Assembly: GCA_964474695.1 (NCBI GenBank)
Contig: CAYYTK010000001.1
Coordinates: 248,001 to 312,000 of the forward strand
DNA: 64,000 nt
Direction of reading: 5' to 3'
Origin: DAOUBP01 sp964474695
GTDB lineage: Bacteria; Chloroflexota; Anaerolineae; CG2-30-64-16
The notes beneath the pieces are model-generated. The model worked only from the letters and a program-made list of their open reading frames with translations. It was not told the DNA's origin and made no database searches. Positions within the stretch are counted from its first letter, which is position 1; each line of letters begins with the position of its first letter. Position numbers and translations under genes: made by a program. Below, in pieces: positions 41,590 to 56,006 of this stretch.

Positions 41590-42111
41590 ATGGGCATCGA
41601 AGAACGTCTCCCCGATAATGGATTCATCACAAACGCCCTCGAGCAAGCAGTCAATTGGGGCCGCAAATGGTCGATTTACCCGGTAACCTTCGGTCTGGCT
41701 TGTTGCGCTATCGAACAGATTGCCGGCGGCGCCAGCCGGTTCGATATCGCCCGATTTGGCTCCGAGGTGTTTCGCGGCTCTCCGCGCCAGGCCGATTTGC
41801 TGATCATCTCCGGCCGCGTAAGCAACAAGATGGCCCCGGTGGTCAAGCGGCTCTATGACCAGATGTTGGAGCCCAAATGGGTGATTGCGATGGGCATCTG
41901 CGCCAGCGCAGGCGGCCCTTTCAACAATTACGCGATCGTCCAGGGCGTGGATAAGCTGATTCCGGTGGATATCTATGTGCCCGGCTGCCCACCTCGCCCC
42001 GAAGCGCTGTTCTACGCGTTGACACTGCTCCAGAAGAAGATCCAGAAGGAAAAATTCCGCGATCGAGCATATGGACGAATGACTGATGAGCCAAGCAAAT
42101 CTAGCCGTTGA
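41590..42111 (+). CDS. nuoB: NADH-quinone oxidoreductase subunit B
   Basis: 173 residues from the ATG at 41590 behind GGAG. FGLACCAIEQIAGGASRFDIARFGSEVFRGSPRQADLLIISGRVSNKMAP and GICASAGGPFNNYAIVQGVDKLIPVDIYVPGCPPRPEAL hold the four cysteines (CC, C, C) of cluster N2. Overlaps nuoCD by 26 nt. Confidence 0.97.
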   Translation: MGIEERLPDNGFITNALEQAVNWGRKWSIYPVTFGLACCAIEQIAGGASRFDIARFGSEVFRGSPRQADLLIISGRVSNKMAPVVKRLYDQMLEPKWVIAMGICASAGGPFNNYAIVQGVDKLIPVDIYVPGCPPRPEALFYALTLLQKKIQKEKFRDRAYGRMTDEPSKSSR

Positions 42112-43855
42112 GAAGCTAATAGCGCAATTTCCGAATGCCGTGCAGGCGGTCAACCAGTTTCGGGGTGAGACTACGGTCACTGTTCGGGCGCAGGATCTGG
42201 TGTCTGTCGCGCGCTTTTTGCGTGATGACCCCGAGCTGAAGTTCAGACATCTGGCAAATCTCACCTCGGTGGACTGGAGCCAGTACCCCGGTCATGCCGC
42301 CTCCGGCTCAAACGCCAAAGAGCGCTTCACGACCGTGTACAATCTCCTCGCGCCTGACACCGGGCAGCGTTTGAACTTGAAAGTGCCGGCGCCCGGCGGT
42401 GACACCCCTGTTGTGCCCAGCCTCACTAATCTCTGGCCGGGCGCCAACTGGCCCGAGCGTGAGGTGTACGACCTGATGGGCATCAAGTTTGACGGCCATC
42501 CTGACCTGCGCCGCATCCTGCTGCCGCTCAATTGGCCGAACCATCCGCTGCGCAAAGAGGTGCCCCGCGGCGGCGAGCCCGTGCCCTTCTCCATGACCTG
42601 GGAGGATGAGGAATTCGCGTCCTTCGGCAAGCAGATCATCGAAGCCAAGGCGGTGCCCCAGGTGCCGCCCAAGCAGGCCGATGCCAACAAGCACATGATC
42701 CTTAATTTGGGGCCTCACCACCCCGCCACCCACGGCGTCCTGCGCGTCGTGGTCGAGTTGGACGGCGAGACGGTGGTCGCGACTTATCCGGATATCGGTT
42801 ACCTGCACTCCGGCTTCGAAAAACAGGGCGAGACGGTCCGCTATAAGGATTTTACGATCTATACCGATCGCTCCGACTATGTATCGTCGATGAGCAACAA
42901 CCTGAGTTATGCCCTGGCGGTCGAGAAGTTGATGGGCGTCGAGATCCCGCCGCGCGCCCAGGTGATTCGGGTCATCATGGCCGAGCTGCAGCGTCTCGCC
43001 TCGCATCTGCTCTGGCTGGGCACCCATGTGATGGACGCGGCCGGCATGAGCCATGCGCTGCTGATGTACTGCTTCCGCGAGCGCGAGCAGATCCTTGACA
43101 TCCTGGAGTTGGTGAGCGGCGCGCGCTTGACCACCTCATACGTCCGGCCCGGCGGCGTCTGGAAGGATGTGCCGCCTAGCTTCGTTGACCGCGTGCAGGA
43201 TGTGCTCAAAGCTTTCCCCAAGCGTATCGACGAATACGAGCGCATGATGACAAACAACCCGGTGTGGAAGGCGCGCACCATCGGCATCGGCAAGCTGACC
43301 GCGGAGCAGGCGACGTCCCTGTGTGTCACCGGGCCCATGCTGCGGGCATCAGGGCTGGCGTTCGACTATCGCAAGGTTCGTCCGTACAGCGGCTACGAAA
43401 ACTACGATTTCAAGGTTCCCACGGCGACCGAGGGTGACACTTTTGCGCGGTACATGGTGCGCCTGGAAGAGATGCGTCAAAGCCTGCGCATCATTGAGCA
43501 AGGTCTGAAGAACCTGCCCGCTGGGCCGGTGTGGACCGCAGACCGCAAGATGGCCCTTCCCCCCCGCCAAGAGCTGGACACCAGCATGGAGGCGCTGATT
43601 CATCACTTCAAGCTGATGACCGAGGGGCTTGTGCCGCCTAAAGGCGAGGTCTATGAGTGCATCGAAGGGCCACGCGGCGAGGTGGGCTTCTACCTGGTCA
43701 GTGACGGAACAGCGAATCCTTACCGGTTGCGCTACCGTACGCCGTCATTCCACAACTTGCAGGCCACCAACACCATGGCCGCCGGTGGCTTCATCGCCGA
43801 CCTGGTCGTGATTATCGGGACGATTGATATTGTGTTAGGGGATGTAGATCGGTAG
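42086..43855 (+). CDS. nuoCD: Fused NADH-quinone oxidoreductase subunits C and D
   Basis: 589 residues. Residues 1-190 are NuoC (FRHLANLTSVDWSQYP, YNLLAPDTGQRLNLKV, WPGANWPEREVYDLMGIKFDGHPDLRRILLP). From about 200 NuoD begins: HMILNLGPHHPATHGVLRVVVELDGETVVATYPDIGYLHSGFEK, ending with the conserved FHNLQATNTMAAGGFIADLVVIIGTIDIVLGDVDR. It forms the quinone-binding connecting module. Confidence 0.97.
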   Translation: MSQANLAVEKLIAQFPNAVQAVNQFRGETTVTVRAQDLVSVARFLRDDPELKFRHLANLTSVDWSQYPGHAASGSNAKERFTTVYNLLAPDTGQRLNLKVPAPGGDTPVVPSLTNLWPGANWPEREVYDLMGIKFDGHPDLRRILLPLNWPNHPLRKEVPRGGEPVPFSMTWEDEEFASFGKQIIEAKAVPQVPPKQADANKHMILNLGPHHPATHGVLRVVVELDGETVVATYPDIGYLHSGFEKQGETVRYKDFTIYTDRSDYVSSMSNNLSYALAVEKLMGVEIPPRAQVIRVIMAELQRLASHLLWLGTHVMDAAGMSHALLMYCFREREQILDILELVSGARLTTSYVRPGGVWKDVPPSFVDRVQDVLKAFPKRIDEYERMMTNNPVWKARTIGIGKLTAEQATSLCVTGPMLRASGLAFDYRKVRPYSGYENYDFKVPTATEGDTFARYMVRLEEMRQSLRIIEQGLKNLPAGPVWTADRKMALPPRQELDTSMEALIHHFKLMTEGLVPPKGEVYECIEGPRGEVGFYLVSDGTANPYRLRYRTPSFHNLQATNTMAAGGFIADLVVIIGTIDIVLGDVDR

Positions 43856-43865
43856 CGGTTGTCTG

Positions 43866-45827
<1,962 letters not shown>

Positions 45828-45848
45828 TTCGCTGATTCGAGGGTTCCT

Positions 45849-48530
<2,682 letters not shown>

Positions 48531-48552
48531 TGCGATAACGAGGTAGTGCGGT

Positions 48553-49554
48553 ATGGATTGGATCAGCTTGATTCTCATCCCGGCGATCACGTCGCTGGTG
48601 TTCATCATCATCTTGTTGACCGGCTTCGCGTATCTCACGTGGGTCGAGCGCAAGCTAATCGGCCGCTTCCAATTGCGCCTTGGACCGAACCGGGCGTGGA
48701 AGTTCGGCTTGGGTCATCCCATCGCGGATGCGCTCAAGATGATCTTCAAAGAGGAGACCATCCCTGCCCATTCCGATAAGGTGCTTTTCGTGATGGCGCC
48801 CGGCGTGGCTGTTGCCTGCGCGTTACTTATGTTCGCGGTGGTGCCGGTGGGTCCCGTCCTTAAGCTCTTCGGCAGGGATGTCCCTCTGATGATCGCCGAT
48901 GTCAATGTCGGTGTGCTATGGGTGTTGGCGATCGGTGGCGTGGGCACCCTGGGCATCATTCTGGGCGGCTGGGCCAGCAACAACAAGTATTCGTTGTTGG
49001 GCGCATTGCGGACCAGTTCGCAGATGTTGTCCTATGAGCTGCCGATGGGCGTCTTGTTGCTCTCGGCGCTTCTGGTCTACGGCACCCTCAATCTGAATGA
49101 GATGGTCATCTCGAACCAGCCGTGGTATCTGCGGGGTTGGTTGTTGCTGGCTTTCCCGCTCTACTTCATTGCCATGCTGGCCGAGACCAGCCGCAAGCCC
49201 TTCGACTTTCCGGAGACCGAGAACGAATTGGTGGCTGGTTTTGGGACCGAATACGGCAGCATCAAGTTCGCGCTTTTCTACATGACCGAATACCTGCACG
49301 TCCTTGGCGCAAGCGGTGTCGCCGTCTCGGTCTTCTTTGGCGGCTGGCGCGGGCCGTTTGTTGAGCAGGTGCCCGTGCTGGGTGTGGTCTACTTCGTGGC
49401 CAAGATCTTAGCGATGATATTTTTGTTCATCTGGGTCAGCGCCAGCGTGCCGCGGCCCCGCTATGATCAATTGTTGAAGTTCTGCTGGACTTTCCTCCTG
49501 CCGGTGGCGTTGGTCTACATGGCGATTACGGCGGTAATGGTTGTATTGCTTTGA
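48553..49554 (+). CDS. nuoH: NADH-quinone oxidoreductase subunit H
   Basis: 333 residues with about eight membrane helices. TWVERKLIGRFQLRLGPNRA, GHPIADALKMIFKEETIP, ETSRKPFDFPETENELVAGFGTEYGSIKFALFYMTEYLH are the family signatures lining the quinone channel. GAGG precedes the ATG. Confidence 0.97.
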   Translation: MDWISLILIPAITSLVFIIILLTGFAYLTWVERKLIGRFQLRLGPNRAWKFGLGHPIADALKMIFKEETIPAHSDKVLFVMAPGVAVACALLMFAVVPVGPVLKLFGRDVPLMIADVNVGVLWVLAIGGVGTLGIILGGWASNNKYSLLGALRTSSQMLSYELPMGVLLLSALLVYGTLNLNEMVISNQPWYLRGWLLLAFPLYFIAMLAETSRKPFDFPETENELVAGFGTEYGSIKFALFYMTEYLHVLGASGVAVSVFFGGWRGPFVEQVPVLGVVYFVAKILAMIFLFIWVSASVPRPRYDQLLKFCWTFLLPVALVYMAITAVMVVLL

Positions 49555-49563
49555 GGTGTTTCG

Positions 49564-50037
49564 ATGCCAAGTGTGAGTGATGTCTTCCAGGGGATCGGCG
49601 CAACTGTTCAGGCGATGGGCCTGACGCTGAAGAATCTGCTCGCCGGCCCCTTGACGGTGCAGTATCCTGAACAGCCTGCTGCGGTGTACCCGCGGTTTCG
49701 CGCCCGGCACGAGCTGCGGCGCTACGAAAACGGTCTGGAGCGCTGCATCGGCTGCATGTTGTGTGAGGCGGCTTGCCCCACCGGCGCGATCCATGTTGAG
49801 GCGGCTGAAAACGACCCCCGCCATCCCGTGAGTCCTGGCGAGCGCTACGCCAAGGTGTGGGAGGTCGACCTGATGCGCTGCGTCTTCTGCGGCGACTGTG
49901 AGACCGCCTGCCCCGTGGAGGCCGTTGTTTTGGGCCATGACTTCGAGTTGGCCGTCACAGAGCGCAGGGCGTTTTTGTATACCAAAGAGATGCTGTTGCA
50001 GCCGACCCGGCCGAATGTTGTGGTGAGAGCTGAATAG
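49564..50037 (+). CDS. nuoI: NADH-quinone oxidoreductase subunit I
   Basis: 157 residues with two [4Fe-4S] motifs, CIGCMLCEAACP and CVFCGDCETACP, carrying clusters N6a and N6b. GAGG precedes the ATG. Confidence 0.97.
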   Translation: MPSVSDVFQGIGATVQAMGLTLKNLLAGPLTVQYPEQPAAVYPRFRARHELRRYENGLERCIGCMLCEAACPTGAIHVEAAENDPRHPVSPGERYAKVWEVDLMRCVFCGDCETACPVEAVVLGHDFELAVTERRAFLYTKEMLLQPTRPNVVVRAE

Positions 50038-50125
50038 TCCGTACTGCATACTACGTACTGATGTGATGTCGGGCCTGATGGATCACGCAGCACGCAATAC
50101 GCAATACGCAATACGTAGCACGTGA
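50038..50125. repeat. TACGCAATACGCA word repeat between nuoI and nuoJ
   Basis: GTACTGCATACTACGTACTG faces GCACGCAATACGCAATACGCAATACGTAGCACG; partly inverted, so the mRNA can fold. Same words as at 34558-34640. Confidence 0.85.
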
Positions 50126-50132
50126 GGCATGC

Positions 50133-50648
50133 ATGTTCCTGTTTATCATCTTCGCCTTGATCGCCGTTGCCGCCGCAGTCGGTGTGGTTGTCAGCCGTAA
50201 GCCGGTGTATAGCGCACTATTCCTGCTGTTGAATTTTGTCACTTTGGCCGGGCTGTACATCATGCTGGAAGCGCAGTTCATTGCTGCCGTGCAGGTCATC
50301 GTTTATGCTGGCGCCATCGTGGTGCTCTTCTTGTTCGTGGTTATGCTGATCGGCGGCGGCGAGTTGACCGATATTCGCGACCCACAAAAGACATTGCGCC
50401 AACGGTTGACCGCACCGCGCATCGCTGCATTGGTGCTGGTCCTTCTGCTGCTGGCCGGCATGGTTTTTGGCCTGGTCACGGGTCAATTGAGTGCGGCGCA
50501 AGGCAGCGCGGCGGCGTTCGATCACGGCAGCGCCCAGGCAATCGCTTCCGTGCTCTACACAGATTACTTGCTGCCCTTTGAGCTGGCCGCGGTCCTGCTG
50601 CTGGTCGGCCTGGTGGGCGCGGTCGTTTTGGCGCAGCGCGAGGCGTGA
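50133..50648 (+). CDS. nuoJ: NADH-quinone oxidoreductase subunit J
   Basis: 171 residues, five membrane helices; NPV-like KPVYSALFLLLNFVTLAGLYIMLEAQFIAAVQVIVYAGAIVVLFLFVVMLIG is the family signature. Confidence 0.95.
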   Translation: MFLFIIFALIAVAAAVGVVVSRKPVYSALFLLLNFVTLAGLYIMLEAQFIAAVQVIVYAGAIVVLFLFVVMLIGGGELTDIRDPQKTLRQRLTAPRIAALVLVLLLLAGMVFGLVTGQLSAAQGSAAAFDHGSAQAIASVLYTDYLLPFELAAVLLLVGLVGAVVLAQREA

Positions 50649-50706
50649 TGCGTGATGCCTGGCGCGGCAACGCGTCATGCGCACTACGCAACACGCAACA
50701 CGGAGT
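50646..50706. repeat. Word repeat between nuoJ and nuoK
   Basis: GTGATGCGTGATGC... and ...CGCACTACGCAACACGCAACACGG are imperfect inverted copies of the words in neighbouring gaps. Confidence 0.7.
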
Positions 50707-50712
50707 AACAAC

Positions 50713-51015
50713 ATGGTCCCAACATCCTATTACCTGATCCTCAGCGCGATCCTTTTCACGCTCGGCGTTACTGGCGTGATGGTCCGACGCAATGTGCTGA
50801 TCATCTTTATGTCCGTGGAAATGATGCTCAACGCGGTTAACCTGACCTTTGTGGCTCTGGCGCGCCATTTCTTGAGTTTGAACGGCCAGATCTTCGTGTT
50901 GATGGCCATGGTCGTAGCCGCGGCTGAGGTTGCCATCGGCCTGGCTATCGTGATGACGATTGTCCGCAACAAGGACACGACGAATATTGAGGATGTGAAT
51001 CTGCTGAAAGGCTAA
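50713..51015 (+). CDS. nuoK: NADH-quinone oxidoreductase subunit K
   Basis: 100 residues from the ATG at 50713 behind GGAG; three membrane helices. GVTGVMVRRNVLIIFMSVEMMLNAVNLTFVA contains the conserved membrane glutamate used in proton transfer. Confidence 0.96.
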   Translation: MVPTSYYLILSAILFTLGVTGVMVRRNVLIIFMSVEMMLNAVNLTFVALARHFLSLNGQIFVLMAMVVAAAEVAIGLAIVMTIVRNKDTTNIEDVNLLKG

Positions 51016-51098
51016 CGACTTAGCGAATGAGCGAATGGCGCTTGAGACCGCTCATGAATTCGCCAATTCGCTGATTCTATGATTCGCTGATTCGCTTG
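51016..51098. repeat. GATTCGCTGATTCGC word repeat between nuoK and nuoL
   Basis: GCGAATGAGCGAATGGCG and CGCCAATTCGCTGATTC...GATTCGCTGATTCGC are imperfect inverted arms. A short version (GTTGATTCGCTGATTCG) stands between nuoEF and nuoG at about 45825. Confidence 0.8.
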
Positions 51099-51108
51099 GG
51101 GAGCTCTC

Positions 51109-53016
51109 ATGCTTGACACTGCCTGGTTGATGTTAGTTTTTCCCGCCTTGGGGACTCTGATCATTGCCTTGTTCGGCACACGGCTGGGCAAACGCGTTGT
51201 GGGCGTTTTGGGGCCGACAATGGTGCTGGCGAGCTTCGGTGTGGCCGTCTGGATGTTCGTCACCATGCTCGGCTTGCCTGCGGAAGAACGCAGCCATGAG
51301 ATCGTGCTGTGGCAATGGATGGCGTCCGGCAACTTCAGCGTGGACATCGCGCTGCTGCTCGATCAGCTTTCCATTACGATGGCGCTCGTGGTGACCGGCG
51401 TGGGGTTCCTAATCCACGTCTATTCGGTCGGCTACATGCACGACGACCCCCGCTTCCCGCGTTTCTTCGCCTTCCTCAACTTCTTCATCTTGATGATGTT
51501 GACGCTGGTTCTGGCGAACAATTACTTGCTGCTCTACGTGGGCTGGGAGGGCGTGGGCCTGGCTTCGTACCTGTTGATCGGTTTCTGGTTCGAGAAGCCC
51601 TCCGCGGCGGACGCCGGTAAGAAGGCGTTCATCGTCAACCGCGTCGGCGATTTTGGCCTGGCCCTGGCCATCATGTTCATCTGGACCTCCCTGGGCACGC
51701 TTCAGTTCAGTGATGTGTTCAAGAGCGCGCCCGCCGCTTGGGGCGCTGGCAGCACCATCGCCGTCACGGTGACCATGCTCCTGCTGCTGGCAGCCACCGG
51801 CAAGAGCGCACAGCTCCCGCTCTACGTCTGGCTGCCCGACGCGATGGAAGGCCCCACCCCTGTCTCGGCCCTGATCCATGCCGCGACCATGGTGACGGCC
51901 GGCGTCTACATGATCGCCCGCTCGGCCGTCCTGTTCGGCCTGGCGCCCAGCAGCGCCATGTGGGTGGCGGTCATCGGCGCGATCACTGCGCTTTTCGCCG
52001 CCACCATGGCGCTGACGCAGGTTGATCTCAAGCGCATTCTGGCCTATTCCACCATCTCGCAGCTCGGTTATATGTTCCTGGCGGTGGGCGTGGGTGCATA
52101 CGCTTCGGGCATTTTCCATCTGGCCACCCATGCATTCTTCAAGGCGCTGTTGTTCCTGGCCGCCGGCAGCGTCATGCACGGCCTGCACGGTGAGTTGGAC
52201 ATCCGCAAGATGGGCAATTTGCGGGCCAAGATGCCGACCACCTATTGGACTTTCCTCGTTGGCGCGGCCGCTCTGGCAGGCGTCCCGCTCCTCTCCGGCT
52301 TCTTCAGCAAAGACGAGATCCTGTGGTACGCGTGGCAGAAGTCGCCGGTGCTTTGGGGCGTGGGCCTGGTCACCGCAGCCATGACCGCAATCTATTCGTT
52401 CCGGGCGGTCTTTGTGCCGTTCTGGGGCCAGGAGCGGGACAAGAAGCTCCACCACCACGCGCACGAGTCGCCCAAGGTCATGACCGTTCCGCTGATCATC
52501 CTGGCGATCGGCGCCGCGCTGGCCGGCTATATCGGCCTCCCGCGGCTGTCGCTGATCGAGGGTTGGCTGGAACCCGTCTTCCATGCCGGTGAGGCAGCAG
52601 TCGAGGGCGCGGCCGCAGCGGCGGCGCATGGCGCCATCGAATGGGTATTGCTGGCGGTATCTGCGCTGGTGGCGCTGGGTGGTGCATACTTCGCCTACCG
52701 GGCCTACGTTGTGAACACCGACATCCCGAAGCGGGTGCGCGAGTCGCTCGGCTGGTTTGCGAAACTGGTGGAGAACAAGTACTACGTCGACGAGTTGTAC
52801 AACATGGTCATCGTGCAGCCGCTGCGGGACCTTGGCGGCTGGCTGGCGCGGGTGTTCGATCAGCGCGGCATCGACGGCGCGGTCAACGGCATTGCGGGCG
52901 CCACAGGCTGGATGGGCCAGCAGGCGCGCAAGCTGCAAACCGGGCTGGTGGGCATGTATGCACTGTCGATCCTGCTGGGCGCAGTAGCGCTGTTGGCATG
53001 GTTAGTGATCAGGTAG
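51109..53016 (+). CDS. nuoL: NADH-quinone oxidoreductase subunit L
   Basis: 635 residues; antiporter-like subunit. NNYLLLYVGWEGVGLASYLLIGFWFEKPSAADAGKKAFIVNRVGD, LYVWLPDAMEGPTPVSALIHAATMVTAGVYMIAR and AYSTISQLGYMFLAVG...HATHAFFKALLFLAAGSVMHGLHGELDI are family motifs, with membrane Glu and Lys of the proton path. The long C-terminal lateral helix is present. Confidence 0.97.
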   Translation: MLDTAWLMLVFPALGTLIIALFGTRLGKRVVGVLGPTMVLASFGVAVWMFVTMLGLPAEERSHEIVLWQWMASGNFSVDIALLLDQLSITMALVVTGVGFLIHVYSVGYMHDDPRFPRFFAFLNFFILMMLTLVLANNYLLLYVGWEGVGLASYLLIGFWFEKPSAADAGKKAFIVNRVGDFGLALAIMFIWTSLGTLQFSDVFKSAPAAWGAGSTIAVTVTMLLLLAATGKSAQLPLYVWLPDAMEGPTPVSALIHAATMVTAGVYMIARSAVLFGLAPSSAMWVAVIGAITALFAATMALTQVDLKRILAYSTISQLGYMFLAVGVGAYASGIFHLATHAFFKALLFLAAGSVMHGLHGELDIRKMGNLRAKMPTTYWTFLVGAAALAGVPLLSGFFSKDEILWYAWQKSPVLWGVGLVTAAMTAIYSFRAVFVPFWGQERDKKLHHHAHESPKVMTVPLIILAIGAALAGYIGLPRLSLIEGWLEPVFHAGEAAVEGAAAAAAHGAIEWVLLAVSALVALGGAYFAYRAYVVNTDIPKRVRESLGWFAKLVENKYYVDELYNMVIVQPLRDLGGWLARVFDQRGIDGAVNGIAGATGWMGQQARKLQTGLVGMYALSILLGAVALLAWLVIR

Positions 53017-53025
53017 TGAGTGCTC

Positions 53026-54558
53026 ATGAATCCAAACTTCCCATTACTCTCAATCATCACCTTCCTGCCGTTGGCAGGCGCGCTGGTGCTTCTGTTCCTG
53101 CCGGGCGTGAAGCTGCAGAAGTGGTGGGCGCTGCTGGTCAGCCTGGCCACGTTCGCCGTCTCCTGTCTGCTTTTCGCCTGGTGGAAGGCAGGCGAGGCCG
53201 GCATGCAGTTCGTTGAGCGCTTTAGCTGGGTGCCGGAGTTCAACATCCAATACTTCCTGGGCGTGGACGGGATCAGCCTCTTCCTCGTGTTGCTCACCAC
53301 CTTTCTGACGGTGTTGGTGCTGCTCTTTTCCTGGGAAGGAGTTGAGAAGCGCCTGAAGGCCTACCTGTTCCTGATGCTGCTCCTCGAAGCGGGTATGATC
53401 GGCGTCTTCCTGGCGCTGGACCTGGTGCTGTTTTACGTTTTCTGGGAGCTGACCCTGATCCCGATGTACTTCCTGATCGGCGGCTGGGGCGACCCGCACG
53501 GCGCCTACACCTTCCTGGGGCGGGTCATGCCGTGGCGCATTTATGCGGCGCTCAAGTTCTTCCTTTACACCCTGGCCGGCAGCGCGTTGATGCTGGTCGG
53601 CATCCTGGTGCTCTATCGTCAGACCGGCACCTTTGATCTGTTGGCGCTGCAGAAGATGGGGTTTGATCAGAACCTTCAGTTCTGGCTCTTCCTGGCGTTC
53701 GGCCTGGCCTTTGCCATCAAGGTGCCGATCTTTCCGTTCCACACATGGCTGCCCGATGCTCACGTGGCGGCGCCGACCGGCGGTTCGGTGATCCTGGCCG
53801 GCGTCCTGCTGAAGATGGGCACCTACGGGTTCGTGCGTTTTTGCTTGCCCCTCTTCCCGGCCGCCACTCGCCAGCTCCTGCCTTGGGTGCTGGCCCTGGC
53901 CGTCATCGGCATTCTCTACGGCGCTCTGGTGGCGTTGGCGCAGAAGGACCTCAAGTCTCTTGTCGCCTATTCCTCAGTGGCGCACCTGGGTTTCGTGATG
54001 CTGGGCGTCATGGCGCTGAGTGCCCAAGGCATCGCGGCCGGCACGCTGCAGATGGTGAACCACGGCCTGAGCACCGGCGCCCTCTTCTTGATGGTCGGCA
54101 TGCTGTACAACCGCCGGCACACGCGCTTGCTGGCTGACTTCGGGGGTTTGTGGAAGCAAATCCCGTTGTATGGATTCCTCTTCGTCATTGTGGTGCTTTC
54201 GTCGGCCGGGCTGCCCGGCTTGAACGGCTTCGTGGGTGAGTTCAACATCCTGTTGGCTGCGTTCCAGGCCAATCGGGTTTTTGCCATCTTCGGCACAGCC
54301 GGGATCATCCTGGCCGCGTGGTATCTGCTGCACGCGGTGCGCCAGATGCTGCACGGCCCGCTTACCAAGCCCGAGAACCAGAGCGTGCGTGACCTGAGCG
54401 TGCGTGAGGTTCTCGTCCTGGCGCCGATCATCCTGCTCTTCTTTGTCATCGGCCTGTTCCCGAACCTGTTCCTGGATAAGATCAATCCATCGGCCCAGGC
54501 AGTGGTGGATGCGTTGAACGCGCCGCGGTCCGCGGTGACCATGGTGGTGCAGAAATGA
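53026..54558 (+). CDS. nuoM: NADH-quinone oxidoreductase subunit M
   Basis: 510 residues from the ATG at 53026 (a GTG at 53020 is the alternative). FYVFWELTLIPMYFLIGGWGD, FPFHTWLPDAHVAAPTGGSVILAGVLLKMGTYGFVRF and YSSVAHLGFVMLGVMAL are typical. Its stop overlaps the nuoN start (ATGA). Confidence 0.97.
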   Translation: MNPNFPLLSIITFLPLAGALVLLFLPGVKLQKWWALLVSLATFAVSCLLFAWWKAGEAGMQFVERFSWVPEFNIQYFLGVDGISLFLVLLTTFLTVLVLLFSWEGVEKRLKAYLFLMLLLEAGMIGVFLALDLVLFYVFWELTLIPMYFLIGGWGDPHGAYTFLGRVMPWRIYAALKFFLYTLAGSALMLVGILVLYRQTGTFDLLALQKMGFDQNLQFWLFLAFGLAFAIKVPIFPFHTWLPDAHVAAPTGGSVILAGVLLKMGTYGFVRFCLPLFPAATRQLLPWVLALAVIGILYGALVALAQKDLKSLVAYSSVAHLGFVMLGVMALSAQGIAAGTLQMVNHGLSTGALFLMVGMLYNRRHTRLLADFGGLWKQIPLYGFLFVIVVLSSAGLPGLNGFVGEFNILLAAFQANRVFAIFGTAGIILAAWYLLHAVRQMLHGPLTKPENQSVRDLSVREVLVLAPIILLFFVIGLFPNLFLDKINPSAQAVVDALNAPRSAVTMVVQK

Positions 54559-56006
54559 CAATCCCGACTCTCAATCTTGTCGCTTTGCTGCCCCAGATCA
54601 TCCTTGTGGTGGCGGCATTGGTCGTGCTGATGCTCGACCTTGGGCTGCGCGATAAGCGGCCGTTAGCGTGGCTCAGCTTCCTGGCGGTGGCGGGCGCGCT
54701 GGCTGCGGTCCTGTTCGTCAGGCCGGCGTCCCCCGATTTTCAGGGTATGGCACTGGCCGATGGGCTCGGCCTGGTTGCCGCCGCAGCCGTGCTGATCGCC
54801 GCCGGTTTGGCGATCCTGCTGGCCGGAGAGCGGGCGGCGGATTTCACGGCCCGCCGCGGCGCATATTTTGCACTGCTCTTGTTGGCCAGCGCCGGCATGC
54901 TGGCCATGGCCCAGGGCGCCGATTTTCTCACGATCTTCCTGGGGCTGGAGATCTTCTCTCTGGCGCTGTACATCCTGGTGGGGTTCAACCGCAAGGACCT
55001 GCGCTCCGGCGAGGCGGCGCTGAAGTATTTCCTGCTTGGCGCATTCGCCAGCGCGTTTTTCTTGTACGGCATCGCGTTGATCTACGGTGCGACCGGTTCC
55101 ACCAACCTGGCTGCTATCAGGCAGGCGATTGCGCCGCTGTCGGTGTCGCTGCCGTTTGCGCCGCTGCTGCCGGTCGGCATCGGCTTGCTGTTGGTGGGCT
55201 ATGGCTTTAAGGTGGCCATGGTGCCGTTCCAGATGTGGACCCCCGACGTTTACCAGGGCGCGCCGACGCCGGTCACCGCGTTCATGTCGGTGGCCACTAA
55301 GACGGCGGCGTTTGTGTCGCTCATCCGCGTGCTGGCGGCCATCATCACGCATGACAGGCCGTGGTTGCTGGCGCTGGCCGGGCTGGCCGTGCTGACCATG
55401 ACGATCGGCAATCTGGCCGCCCTGCGCCAAACCAGTCTGAAGCGCATGCTGGCCTATTCCAGCATCGCGCATGCGGGCTACGTGCTGGTGGGCCTGGCCG
55501 CGGGGAACCAACGCGGGATTGAGGGCGTGCTCTACTATTTGCTGGCGTACACTTTCATGAACCTGGGCGCGTTTGCGGTGCTCCTGGCAGTGCAGCGCCG
55601 GGATGAGAACGACGTCGCGGGCGAGCGCATGGTGGGCCTGGCTGGCCGGCAGCCGATCCTGGCCGTGTTGATGGCCGTATTCATGTTCTCGCTGGCCGGC
55701 ATCCCGCCGCTGGCCGGTTTCTTCGGCAAACTGTACGTTTTCAGCGGCGCAGTGGACGCCGGCCTTATTTGGCTGGCTATCATCGCGGTGATCAACAGCG
55801 CCATCGGCGCTTACTACTACTTGCGGGTCACGGTTTCGATGTTCATGGCCGATCCCGCAGCCGGGGCCATCGAAGCGGCGAAACCCGGCTCGGCTGTATG
55901 GACCACGGTGGCTGTCGCCGCGGCCGCTACGCTGCTCCTCGGCCTGTGGCAGTGGCCGTGGACTGCGATCATCCAAAAGGCCGTGAGCGCCCTGGCGCAA
56001 CGGTAA
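54555..56006 (+). CDS. nuoN: NADH-quinone oxidoreductase subunit N
   Basis: 483 residues, last gene of the operon. FLTIFLGLEIFSLALYILVGFNRKDLRSGEAALKYFLLGAFASAFFLYGIALIYGATGS, PFQMWTPDVYQGAPTPVTAFMSVATKTAAF and AYSSIAHAGYVLVGL are the NuoN signature. It completes a 12-gene, 14-subunit complex I. Confidence 0.97.
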   Translation: MTIPTLNLVALLPQIILVVAALVVLMLDLGLRDKRPLAWLSFLAVAGALAAVLFVRPASPDFQGMALADGLGLVAAAAVLIAAGLAILLAGERAADFTARRGAYFALLLLASAGMLAMAQGADFLTIFLGLEIFSLALYILVGFNRKDLRSGEAALKYFLLGAFASAFFLYGIALIYGATGSTNLAAIRQAIAPLSVSLPFAPLLPVGIGLLLVGYGFKVAMVPFQMWTPDVYQGAPTPVTAFMSVATKTAAFVSLIRVLAAIITHDRPWLLALAGLAVLTMTIGNLAALRQTSLKRMLAYSSIAHAGYVLVGLAAGNQRGIEGVLYYLLAYTFMNLGAFAVLLAVQRRDENDVAGERMVGLAGRQPILAVLMAVFMFSLAGIPPLAGFFGKLYVFSGAVDAGLIWLAIIAVINSAIGAYYYLRVTVSMFMADPAAGAIEAAKPGSAVWTTVAVAAAATLLLGLWQWPWTAIIQKAVSALAQR

